Shown: positions 1-6,503, numbered from the stretch's first letter. The stretch is DNA of 6,513 nucleotides from Flavobacteriales bacterium UBA2426 (GCA_002342985.1 DDRC01000237.1:2142-8654); one strand, 5' to 3'. A program made the numbers and translations. Notes: generated from the sequence alone by a model not told the origin.

Positions 1-27
1 GTGCCCTTCATCTACTTCCAGTTCTGA
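1..27 (+). CDS. 3' end of an upstream gene, possibly an outer-membrane beta-barrel protein (partial)
   Basis: Frame 1 reads VPFIYFQF followed by TGA at 25-27, and the next gene begins 40 bp later. Only eight residues are visible, so the product cannot be identified. The tail alternates hydrophobic/aromatic residues and ends in phenylalanine (F at -1 and -3, I at -5), which resembles the C-terminal beta-signal of outer-membrane barrel proteins recognised by the BAM machinery. That resemblance is weak evidence from a very short stretch, and a chance open frame is possible. Confidence 0.35.
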   Translation: MPFIYFQF

Positions 28-51
28 GTCGACGCCGCGCCGTCCGGCCGG

Positions 52-59
52 TAGATTTG
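52..59 (+). promoter_or_regulatory. Bacteroidota-type -7 promoter element (TAGATTTG)
   Basis: TAGATTTG is an exact match to the Bacteroidota primary-sigma -7 consensus TAnnTTTG. It ends 8 nt before the ATG at 68, so transcription would start at or within a few bases of the start codon. No clear TTG-type -33 element is visible at the expected distance upstream. Confidence 0.6.
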
Positions 60-67
60 GGACGCAC

Positions 68-1687
68 ATGGGCGAGGACCGCATCCACGACCACATCGTC
101 ATCGGCTCGGGCTTCGGCGGCAGCGTGAGCGCCATGCGCCTGGCCGAGAAGGGCTACGATGTGCTGGTGCTGGAGCAGGGGAAGCGCTGGGCCGCCCAGG
201 ACTTCCCCCGCACCAACTGGAACCTGCGCCGCTTCCTCTGGGCGCCGATGCTCCGCTGCTTCGGGCCGCAGCGGATCCAGCTGCTCAACCGCATCATGGT
301 GCTGAGCGGCGCGGGCGTGGGCGGCGGAAGCCTCATCTACGCCAACACGCACATGATGCCGGGCGACGGGTTCTTCCGCCATCCGGCCTGGTCGCGCTTC
401 GGCGACTGGAAGGCGCGCCTCGCCCCGCATTACGCCACGGCGCGCTTCATGCTGGGCAGCACGCGGTACGGGCAGGAAGGGCCCGAGGACCGCATCCTCG
501 CCGAAGTGGCGCGCGACATGGGCAAGGCCGGCACCTACAAGCCCGTGGACCACGTCGGCGTCTACCTCGGCGATCCGAAGGCGCCTACCGACCCGTACTT
601 CAAAGGGCTCGGTCCGGAGCGGACCGGGTGCACCGCCTGTGCCAATTGCATGGTGGGCTGCCGGTTCAACGCCAAGAACACGCTCGACAGGAACTACCTC
701 TGGTTCGCGGAGCGCTTCGGCGCGCGCATCGAAGCGGAGACGGAGGTGACGCGCATCGAGCGCATCGATGGCTTGTACCACGTGCACACGCGGAGCTCAA
801 CATCCTTGCTGAAGGGCAAGCACCGCGTCTTCCGCGCGAAAGGATTGGTGGTGAGCGCCGGCGTGATGGGCACCCTGAAGCTGCTCATGCGGCAGAAGCA
901 CGAGCTGCGCACGCTGCCGGCGCTTTCCGACCAGCTGGGCGCCAGCCTGCGCACCAACAGCGAATCGCTCTGCGGCATCAGCGGCATCCCGAAGAAGGTG
1001 AACCATGGCGTGGCCATCAGCCGCGTGTTCGAGCCGGATGCGCACACGCACATCGAGCTCGTGAAGTACGGCGACGGCTCCGGCGCCATGGGCCTGCTGG
1101 CGGTGATGGCCGCCGGCGAGGGGCCGCCGATGCTGCGCATGGCCAAGTCCATCTGGAGCACGGTGACGCAGCCGCGCAAGGCGCTGAGGGTACTGCGCCG
1201 CGATTTCGGCCGGCACAGCATCATCCTGCTGGTGATGCAGAGCCTGGACAACGCCGTGCGCGTGCGGTGGAAGCCCGGCCTCCTCGGCGGCCGGCTGAGC
1301 GTGGTGAGCGATGGCGGCAAGCGCGTTCCGGCCTACATCGGCATCGGCCAGGAGGTGATGCACCGCTATGCCGCGAAAGCGGGCGGCACCGCCATGAACG
1401 CGCTGCCCGAGGTGCTGCTCGACATGAGCAGCACGGCGCACATCCTTGGCGGCTGCCCCATGGGCGCCGATGCGGGCGAGGGCGTGGTGAACGAGCGCTT
1501 CGAGGCCTTCGGGTACCCGGAGCTGCGCATCATCGACGGCTCCATCATCCCCGCCAACCTGGGGGTGAACCCCAGCCTCACCATCACGGCCCTGGCGGAG
1601 TACGCCATGAGCCTGGTACCGCGCAAATGCGGCCATCAGGGCGCCACCCTCAACGACCTGCTGGAGGGCCGGGGCGGGCAACCCTGA
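68..1687 (+). CDS. GMC-family FAD-dependent oxidoreductase, cholesterol-oxidase-like
   Basis: This 539-residue flavoprotein probably oxidises an alcohol group, possibly on a sterol or other hydrophobic alcohol, with FAD as cofactor. The N-terminus has a dinucleotide-binding fold: GSGFGGS at 13-19, followed by the ribose-binding acidic residue E36 at the end of the second strand. A second GMC signature lies at 77-93 (GAGVGGGSLIYAN at 81-93). The C-terminal GMC part has HILGGCPMG at 458-466, IDGS at 489-492 and GVNPSLTITALAE at 499-511. By motif alignment with Streptomyces cholesterol oxidase, H458 and N501 match its active-site His447 and Asn485. A cysteine cluster C188-x2-C191-x2-C194-x3-C198 precedes RFNAKNTL; the same segment occurs in ChoD-like actinobacterial relatives, where it looks like a ferredoxin-type metal site. 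There is no signal peptide or Tat motif, so it is probably cytoplasmic. ATG 68 is the only start in this frame within the window. The substrate is unknown; the family assignment is firm. Confidence 0.93.
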   Translation: MGEDRIHDHIVIGSGFGGSVSAMRLAEKGYDVLVLEQGKRWAAQDFPRTNWNLRRFLWAPMLRCFGPQRIQLLNRIMVLSGAGVGGGSLIYANTHMMPGDGFFRHPAWSRFGDWKARLAPHYATARFMLGSTRYGQEGPEDRILAEVARDMGKAGTYKPVDHVGVYLGDPKAPTDPYFKGLGPERTGCTACANCMVGCRFNAKNTLDRNYLWFAERFGARIEAETEVTRIERIDGLYHVHTRSSTSLLKGKHRVFRAKGLVVSAGVMGTLKLLMRQKHELRTLPALSDQLGASLRTNSESLCGISGIPKKVNHGVAISRVFEPDAHTHIELVKYGDGSGAMGLLAVMAAGEGPPMLRMAKSIWSTVTQPRKALRVLRRDFGRHSIILLVMQSLDNAVRVRWKPGLLGGRLSVVSDGGKRVPAYIGIGQEVMHRYAAKAGGTAMNALPEVLLDMSSTAHILGGCPMGADAGEGVVNERFEAFGYPELRIIDGSIIPANLGVNPSLTITALAEYAMSLVPRKCGHQGATLNDLLEGRGGQP

Positions 1688-1709
1688 GGCGGAGCGCGCC
1701 CGCGCAGCC

Positions 1710-1717
1710 TATCTTGC
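1710..1717 (+). promoter_or_regulatory. -7 promoter-like element (TATCTTGC) upstream of the S8 protease gene
   Basis: The 52-bp gap between the oxidoreductase stop and the protease ATG holds TATCTTGC, one T short of the TAnnTTTG consensus and identical to the element upstream of the minus-strand gene. It ends 22 nt before the ATG at 1740, predicting a 5' leader of roughly 15-18 nt. This suggests the protease can be transcribed separately from the preceding gene. No -33 TTG is evident. Confidence 0.5.
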
Positions 1718-1739
1718 CCTTGCACCAACCGCGCCTACC

Positions 1740-3347
1740 ATGAAACGCACCCTCTCACTCGCTGCGGCCATTCTGCCGGCCGCGCTGCTCGCGCAAACCG
1801 CCGGACGCGTCATCGTTCGCGTATCGGATGCCGTGGAACTGACGGCCGTACCCATCGCAGCACGCGCCGCGGTGGGCCTGGAGCCGCTCGACCGGCTCAG
1901 CCGGGGCTTCGGCGCCGTGAGCGCCCGGCGCCTGACGCCGGCCCGGCCGGGCGTTCCGCGGCTCTTCGTGATCGAACTGTCCGGGCCGGCCGATGCCGAA
2001 CGCGCTGCGGCGGCCTTCGGAGCCTTACCCGGCGTGGTGCGCGCCGAGCCCGACCGCCTGGGCCAGGGCGGCGGCGACAGGAGCTTCGTACCGGACGACA
2101 CCTACTACTTCCGCCAATGGGGCCTGAAGAACGACGGCTCCTTCAGCCTCTCAACGGCCACCGCCGGTGCTGACATCGACATGGAGAGCGCGTGGGAGCT
2201 GGAGCAGGGCAGCGCCGATGTCACCGTGGCGATCATCGATTCCGGCGTGCGCCTGCAGCATCCCGACTGGGGCGACCGCCTCTGGCAGAACGGCGAGGAG
2301 GTGGTCGGCAATGGGATGGACGACGATGGCAATGGCTTCATCGATGACTGGCGGGGCTGGGACTTCGCCAACGACGACAACGACCCGGCCGACGACCAGG
2401 GCCACGGCAGCAACGTGACGAGCATCGTGGCAGCGGAGGGCAACAACGCCACGGGGTTCACGGGCGTGGACCTCAACTGCAGGGCCATGGTGCTGAAGGC
2501 GCTGAACTCCGCCAACCAGGGCTGGTACAGCTGGTGGATCGCCGCCATGTACTATGCCGTGGACAACGGCGCTGACATCATCAGCATGTCCATGGGCGGC
2601 ACGGATCCGTCTTTCGAGATGCAGGCCGCCGCCGACTATGCTGCAGCCAACGATGTGCTGGTGGTGGCCTGCATGATGAACACGAATTCCGCAACGCCAT
2701 TCTATCCGGCAGCGCTCAGCGGCGTGATGGCGGTGGGCGCCACCAAGCCCAACGACCGGCGGGCCGCCCCCTTCTACTGGGGCAGCACGAGCGGCAGCAA
2801 TTACGGCAACCACATCAGCGTGTGCGCCCCGGGCGACTACATCTACGGTTTCAGCCACCTGTCGAATACGGGATACAGCACCTACTGGTCCGGCACATCG
2901 CAGGCCACCCCGCACGTGAGCGCCCTGGCCGCCCTGCTGAAGGCCCAGGTCCCCACCCGCAGCGCCGCCGAAATCCGATCGATCATCGAGGCCACGGCCG
3001 AGGACCAGGTGGGCGACCCGCTGGAGGACGTCGCCGGCTGGGACCCCTATCACGGCCATGGCCGCATCAACGCCTACCAGGCGCTGCTCCTCGCGGTATC
3101 CAGCGGCGAGGCGCCGTTGCCTGCGCCTCGCCTCACCGTCTTCCCCAATCCGGGCCGGGGCGCCATCCAGGTCCGAAGCAGCCATGCGGGCACGGTCACT
3201 GTAATGGATGAACTCGGCCGCATGGTGCATGCCGACCGGCTGCCCGCAGGCACCTCCACCCTGGCGACCGACCTTCCGCCGGGCTTCTACCTGATCGGGT
3301 TCCAGCACGGACAGCGCCTGCTCACCGAGCGGCTGGTGGTGCAGTAG
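1740..3347 (+). CDS. Secreted subtilisin-family (S8) serine protease with T9SS C-terminal sorting domain
   Basis: This is a 535-residue secreted endopeptidase precursor. Residues 1-18 form a Sec signal peptide (MKR, hydrophobic core, ALLA before Q19). Residues about 20-115 look like an inhibitor/chaperone propeptide, with the RVIVRV strand at 23-28 and a second half ending near AEPDRL at 102-107. The S8 domain spans about 125-450. The catalytic triad is D167 (AIIDSGV), H222 (GHGSNV) and S387 (GTSQATPH), and N314 is in the oxyanion position. An acidic loop, NGMDDDGNGFIDD at 191-203, followed by RGWDF, resembles the calcium-binding insertion of many S8 enzymes. Residues 465-535 are a type A T9SS sorting domain: VFPNPGRG at 467-474, GFYLIGF at 515-521, ending in RLVVQ. 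The mature enzyme is therefore expected to cross the outer membrane by T9SS and be released or anchored at the surface. Two motifs are atypical: HGSNV for the usual HGTHV, and CMMN (311-314) for AAGN. All catalytic residues are present, so activity is expected. Confidence 0.95.
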   Translation: MKRTLSLAAAILPAALLAQTAGRVIVRVSDAVELTAVPIAARAAVGLEPLDRLSRGFGAVSARRLTPARPGVPRLFVIELSGPADAERAAAAFGALPGVVRAEPDRLGQGGGDRSFVPDDTYYFRQWGLKNDGSFSLSTATAGADIDMESAWELEQGSADVTVAIIDSGVRLQHPDWGDRLWQNGEEVVGNGMDDDGNGFIDDWRGWDFANDDNDPADDQGHGSNVTSIVAAEGNNATGFTGVDLNCRAMVLKALNSANQGWYSWWIAAMYYAVDNGADIISMSMGGTDPSFEMQAAADYAAANDVLVVACMMNTNSATPFYPAALSGVMAVGATKPNDRRAAPFYWGSTSGSNYGNHISVCAPGDYIYGFSHLSNTGYSTYWSGTSQATPHVSALAALLKAQVPTRSAAEIRSIIEATAEDQVGDPLEDVAGWDPYHGHGRINAYQALLLAVSSGEAPLPAPRLTVFPNPGRGAIQVRSSHAGTVTVMDELGRMVHADRLPAGTSTLATDLPPGFYLIGFQHGQRLLTERLVVQ

Positions 3348-3359
3348 CGCACGGCGGGT

Positions 3360-5366
3360 TCAGGCATCGGGCCGATCCGCCGCTCCTGCCGAAGGGGGGA
3401 GGAAAAAGGCCCGCGGGCGGCGCTTCAACCGGTCGCGAACGCAACGCGCTATGGGCACCAGCTCACCCAGGGGTATCCCCCGCGAGCGGAGCGCCAGCAG
3501 CATCGACAGGCTGAAGCTGACCAGGAAATTGAAGAGGCCGATGAGCCCAATGCCGAGGGCGCCCATGATCACGGCGTAGGTCCCTACGGACCAATCCATG
3601 CCGACCAGGCCCAGCCCCATGTTTCCTGCGGCGAAGGTGATGTGTCGGATGTCGAGTGGCAGGCCCAGGAAGGCCCCCACCGCGCCTACGGAGCCCATGA
3701 AGATGCCGAACCAGATGTTGCTCACCACCCCACCGGCATGGCGCTCATAGGCGCGGGCCAGGCGGTTCCGCCACTCCGCCCCCATGAAGAGCCGGAGTAC
3801 CGGGTGCTCCTGGATGCGGAGCGGAACGTTGCGATGGATGCTGGCATTGGTGACGCTTCCCGCGATGAGTCCGCTGACGAACAGGAAGACGCCGGCAATG
3901 GCCGCATGGGGCAAAGCCAATGACGCGAGGGGATCGAGCTCCTGCAGCAGCTTGTCCGCCTTGCCGGCCAGCAGGTCTGGCCCGAAGAGCGCGTTCCAGC
4001 CATAAGCCATGGCCATGCCCACCGGGAAGGCCATGGCGACATTGCCGACGAAGGCGATGAGCTGCGATCGCGAAACCCGCTCCACCAGGCCCGCGAGCGC
4101 ATCGTAGGTCATCTGTCCGTCGCGCCGCCCCTCGTCGAGCGCCTGTGCGATGGTGGCGGCGGTCATGGCGGGCTGCTTGGTGGCCAGCGTGAGGTGCAAC
4201 AGGTAGATGGCGGTGAAGGCCATCGCGTAGTTGAGGCTGTAGAGAAAGGCGTGGAAGAACAGGCTGCCCTCCAGGGAGCCGTACCACGCCTTGAGCATGC
4301 AGGCCACCGCCACGATGGCGCCGCCGCCCAGGGCCGACCGGAGCATGGCTGCGTACTCGCTGCGCGTGGAGGTGATGTAGTGCTCCCCCTTCCGGCCGGT
4401 GTGCTGGGTCACCTCGCGGGCTACGGCCTGGGTGCTCTCCGCGATGAATGCGCCTACCTGGGTGCGTCCGCTGTTGTACCGCACCAGCGCCTTCAGCAGC
4501 CGCGCGAAGGCCGCACGGCCGTCGGTGCCGTCGGGCAGGGCGATGGCGTCGAGGATCTCCTGCAGCCGCTGCAGCATGCGCTCCATGGTGAGCAGGTGCT
4601 GGTTCACCCGGAAGGTGATGCCGAGCGTGGCGCTGTTCGCGTAGGCCTGTGCGATGGCGCCATGGCATTCGCCGATGAGCGCGCGCACGGGCAGGAAGCC
4701 GGGATCGGAGCGCGTGCGGGATGCGCGGCCCGCCCGCACCGCATCCAGGTACCGGTCCAGCTCATCCTCCAGCCGCACGAAGGGACTCTCGAAGTTGGCG
4801 TGCTCGGGCACCATCCGCAGCACCTCGCTGTCGAAGGCACGGCCCGCGATGCGCAGGCCCAGCACCTTGGCAGCGAAGAGCAGTTCCTGCATGAGCAGGC
4901 CATGGCGTTCGCGGGCATCGATGCCCGGCACCCCGAGGAGGTCCAGCAGCCGGACCACATCCTCGTCCGGGATGGCAGCGACCCACTGTGCATCCTCCTC
5001 CTGGAAGAAGACGTTGATCAGCACATGGTCAAGCGACTCCCGCTCGGGCTGGTAGGGCAGCAGCTTGTAGGTGAGGCGCTGCCGCAACTCGTGCCAGAAG
5101 GCCCCGCTGGGCATGCCGGCATCGGTGAGGGTGCGCCCCACGCCCTTCTGCCCGAGCACCCGCATGAGGTAGGCGGCCAGCCCGCTGCGCAGCTGTCCAT
5201 CGTGCTCCAGGAGCTGCAGCAGCGCCTTGAAGCGGGGCGCGCCGGGCTCCACCCGCTCCGACCGGGTGGGGCGCAAGGCCCGCACCAGTTGGCCCAATGG
5301 CTCCGCCTCACCGCCATCGTGCGTGGCGATGGCTTCCAGGGCCTCTCGGAGCGGGCTTCGGCGCAT
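3360..5366 (-). CDS. Gcr/SpecificRecomb-family polytopic membrane protein ('site-specific recombinase' label)
   Basis: The 668-residue product matches, from memory, the SpecificRecomb family (COG4389-like). Recognisable segments are TGRKGEHYITSTRSEY at 323-338, LNYAMAFTAIYLLHLTLATK at 378-397 followed directly by QPAMTAATIA, and SVTNASIHRNVPLRIQEHP at 504-522. Residues 1-340 are a soluble, mostly helical, charged region. The rest has about seven hydrophobic segments near 346-360, 368-391, 436-460, 483-505, 548-568, 575-590 and 597-626. A basic tail follows (RDRLKRRPR at 644-652). I see neither the R-H-R-Y set of tyrosine recombinases nor a serine-recombinase N-terminal motif, so the DNA-recombination function in the family name is doubtful; an inner-membrane role is as likely. 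The start at 5366 was chosen because a TATCTTGC promoter-like element lies just upstream and the longer frames (ATG at 5399 or 5450) have low-complexity N-termini, the longest overlapping the divergent gene. The gene converges on the protease with a 12-bp gap. Confidence 0.85.
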   Translation of the reverse strand: MRRSPLREALEAIATHDGGEAEPLGQLVRALRPTRSERVEPGAPRFKALLQLLEHDGQLRSGLAAYLMRVLGQKGVGRTLTDAGMPSGAFWHELRQRLTYKLLPYQPERESLDHVLINVFFQEEDAQWVAAIPDEDVVRLLDLLGVPGIDARERHGLLMQELLFAAKVLGLRIAGRAFDSEVLRMVPEHANFESPFVRLEDELDRYLDAVRAGRASRTRSDPGFLPVRALIGECHGAIAQAYANSATLGITFRVNQHLLTMERMLQRLQEILDAIALPDGTDGRAAFARLLKALVRYNSGRTQVGAFIAESTQAVAREVTQHTGRKGEHYITSTRSEYAAMLRSALGGGAIVAVACMLKAWYGSLEGSLFFHAFLYSLNYAMAFTAIYLLHLTLATKQPAMTAATIAQALDEGRRDGQMTYDALAGLVERVSRSQLIAFVGNVAMAFPVGMAMAYGWNALFGPDLLAGKADKLLQELDPLASLALPHAAIAGVFLFVSGLIAGSVTNASIHRNVPLRIQEHPVLRLFMGAEWRNRLARAYERHAGGVVSNIWFGIFMGSVGAVGAFLGLPLDIRHITFAAGNMGLGLVGMDWSVGTYAVIMGALGIGLIGLFNFLVSFSLSMLLALRSRGIPLGELVPIARCVRDRLKRRPRAFFLPPSAGAADRPDA

Positions 5367-5370
5367 GCCG

Positions 5371-5378
5371 GCAAGATA
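5371..5378 (-). promoter_or_regulatory. -7 promoter-like element (TATCTTGC, minus strand) for the Gcr-family gene
   Basis: Read on the minus strand, this is TATCTTGC, identical to the element before the protease gene and one T short of TAnnTTTG. Only 4 nt separate it from the ATG at 5366-5364, so the transcript would be leaderless. It supports the choice of start codon over the longer upstream alternatives, because an element inside the coding region would be hard to explain. No -33 TTG is evident. Confidence 0.5.
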
Positions 5379-5429
5379 CTCCGTGGTGCAGCTGCCCATG
5401 CCCCGTGGCCCGGCTCGGCGCCTCCGCCG

Positions 5430-5437
5430 CATCTTTG
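5430..5437 (+). promoter_or_regulatory. -7 promoter-like element (CATCTTTG) for the epimerase gene
   Basis: CATCTTTG differs from TAnnTTTG only in its first base and is followed by CC, as are the elements for the protease and Gcr-family genes (TATCTTGCC). It ends 6 nt before the ATG at 5444, again predicting a leaderless or nearly leaderless mRNA. The 77-bp gap between the two divergent start codons therefore holds two outward-facing elements about 51 bp apart. I see no clear operator palindrome between them. Confidence 0.5.
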
Positions 5438-5443
5438 CCGCGC

Positions 5444-6481
5444 ATGGCAACCCATCTCGTCACCGGCGGCTGCGGCTTCGTGGGCCGCAACATGGTCAAG
5501 CGGCTCCACGCCCAAGGTGCCCGCGTCCTCTTCATCGACGACCTCAGCGTGGGCATCCACCCGGATGCCTGGCTGGGGCTGCCCGTGAGCTTCGAGCACA
5601 AGAACCTGAGGGTCTACGGGCAGGACGAACGGCTCCTTTTCCTCCATGCCGACCTGCGCGACGTGCTCCGGGGCCTCAACACCGATCCGCAGTGGCTCGC
5701 CAAGCAGTACGGCCTCGGGATCGCCCTTTTCGATGACATCTTCCATTTCGCGGCCATCGTGGGCGGGCGCAGCAAGATCGACGGCGATCCCATGCTCGTG
5801 GCGCAGGACCTCAGCATCGATGCCGAGATGTTCCTCTACGTCTGCCGCAACAAGCCGCGCCGTTTCCTCTATCCCAGCAGCAGCGCCGCCTACCCCATCG
5901 ACCTGCAGACGGAGAGCAACACGCTGCAGCTGAAGGAGACCGACATCGACTTCAAGAAGATGGGCGAGCCTGACATGACCTATGGCTGGAGCAAGCTCAC
6001 GGGCGAGTTCCTGGCTAAGATCGCGGCCAGCCATTACGGCGTGCATGTCACCTGCATCCGCCCCTTCAGCGGCTACGGCGAGGACCAGGACCTCAGCTAC
6101 CCCGTGCCGGCCATCGCGGCGCGTGCGGCGAAGAAGGAGAACCCCTTCGAGGTGTGGGGCACCGGCAAGCAGGGCCGCGACTTCGTGCACATCGACGACG
6201 TGCTCGACCTCACCCTGCTGGCCATGGACAAGATCAGCGACGGCCGGGCCATCAACATCGGCATGGGCCGTCTTACCAGCTTCCTGGAGCTCATCGAGGT
6301 CTTCACCGGTTTCGCGGGCTACAAGCCGACCATCAAGCCGCTGCTGGACAAGCCCGTGGGCGTGCACAGCCGCTACTGCGACATGACCTGGGTGGAACAG
6401 AACCTCGGCTGGAAGGCCAAGATCAGCATCGAGGAAGGGATGCGGCGGGTGTATGAGGCGGCGAAAATGCGGATCGGATGA
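5444..6481 (+). CDS. NAD-dependent nucleotide-sugar epimerase/dehydratase (extended SDR)
   Basis: This 345-residue protein probably epimerises or dehydrates a nucleotide-activated sugar, in the cytoplasm, for cell-surface polysaccharide or glycoconjugate synthesis. The N-terminal Rossmann motif is TGGCGFVG at 7-14 (G8-x2-G11-x2-G14), with acidic residues D32/D33 ending the second strand, which favours NAD(H). HFAA at 101-104, the serines S145-S147 and Y180-x3-K184 (YGWSK) complete the SDR active site. The C-terminal half has IRPFSGYG at 205-212, WGTGKQGRDFVHIDD at 238-252, NIGMG at 271-275 and a late LGW at 321-323, all usual for the family; total length is typical. The body resembles GDP-mannose 3,5-epimerase, but A148 stands where that enzyme has its catalytic Cys145. 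The exact reaction is unassigned. The start is ATG 5444 because the Rossmann strand begins at residue 4; an in-frame ATG at 5297 would add 49 residues unlike any SDR and would overlap the divergent gene. Confidence 0.9.
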   Translation: MATHLVTGGCGFVGRNMVKRLHAQGARVLFIDDLSVGIHPDAWLGLPVSFEHKNLRVYGQDERLLFLHADLRDVLRGLNTDPQWLAKQYGLGIALFDDIFHFAAIVGGRSKIDGDPMLVAQDLSIDAEMFLYVCRNKPRRFLYPSSSAAYPIDLQTESNTLQLKETDIDFKKMGEPDMTYGWSKLTGEFLAKIAASHYGVHVTCIRPFSGYGEDQDLSYPVPAIAARAAKKENPFEVWGTGKQGRDFVHIDDVLDLTLLAMDKISDGRAINIGMGRLTSFLELIEVFTGFAGYKPTIKPLLDKPVGVHSRYCDMTWVEQNLGWKAKISIEEGMRRVYEAAKMRIG

Positions 6482-6503
6482 TCGGACGATCAGATGATCA
6501 GAT
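6472..6503 (+). repeat. Four tandem 8-bp repeats, consensus GATCRGAY
   Basis: Four consecutive 8-bp units are present: GATCGGAT, GATCGGAC, GATCAGAT and GATCAGAT. Each contains a GATC site, spaced exactly 8 bp apart. The first unit encodes the last residues of the epimerase, and its stop codon TGA (6479-6481) is formed across the junction of units 1 and 2. The array ends at 6503, ten bases before the window edge, so what follows is unknown. It could be a slippage-prone microsatellite or part of a longer intergenic repeat family. Confidence 0.8.

Noticed and set aside
628..1743. Plus-strand open frame (371 codons) overlapping the oxidoreductase in another frame
   Set aside because: The translation is dominated by Arg, His, Ala and Gly with no motif; the GMC frame covers the same DNA with conserved motifs to its end.
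2151..3308. Minus-strand open frame (385 codons) antisense to the S8 protease
   Set aside because: It is a codon-bias shadow of the protease, whose catalytic triad and T9SS domain are unambiguous.
3353..3381. Possible hairpin (GGCGG ... ATCG GGC CGAT CCGCC) at the convergent junction
   Set aside because: The stem needs an 8-nt bulge, lies partly in the coding end of the minus-strand gene, and has no T-tract on either side; in G+C-rich DNA such pairing is common by chance.
3360..5366. A mobile element or phase-variable inversion system built around the 'recombinase'
   Set aside because: There are no flanking inverted or direct repeats, no attachment-site-like duplications, and no recognisable recombinase catalytic residues; the flanking genes are intact and have their own promoter elements.
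4194..5588. Long plus-strand open frame (464 codons) antisense to the Gcr-family gene
   Set aside because: It is low-complexity, lacks domains and overlaps both the minus-strand gene and the epimerase start; the minus-strand frame has conserved family segments and membrane helices.
5018..6367. Long minus-strand open frame (449 codons) antisense to the epimerase
   Set aside because: Its translation is rich in Ala, His, Val, Gly and Asp with no recognisable domain, and it lies opposite a gene with clear Rossmann and YxxxK motifs. Long antisense frames are expected at this G+C content.
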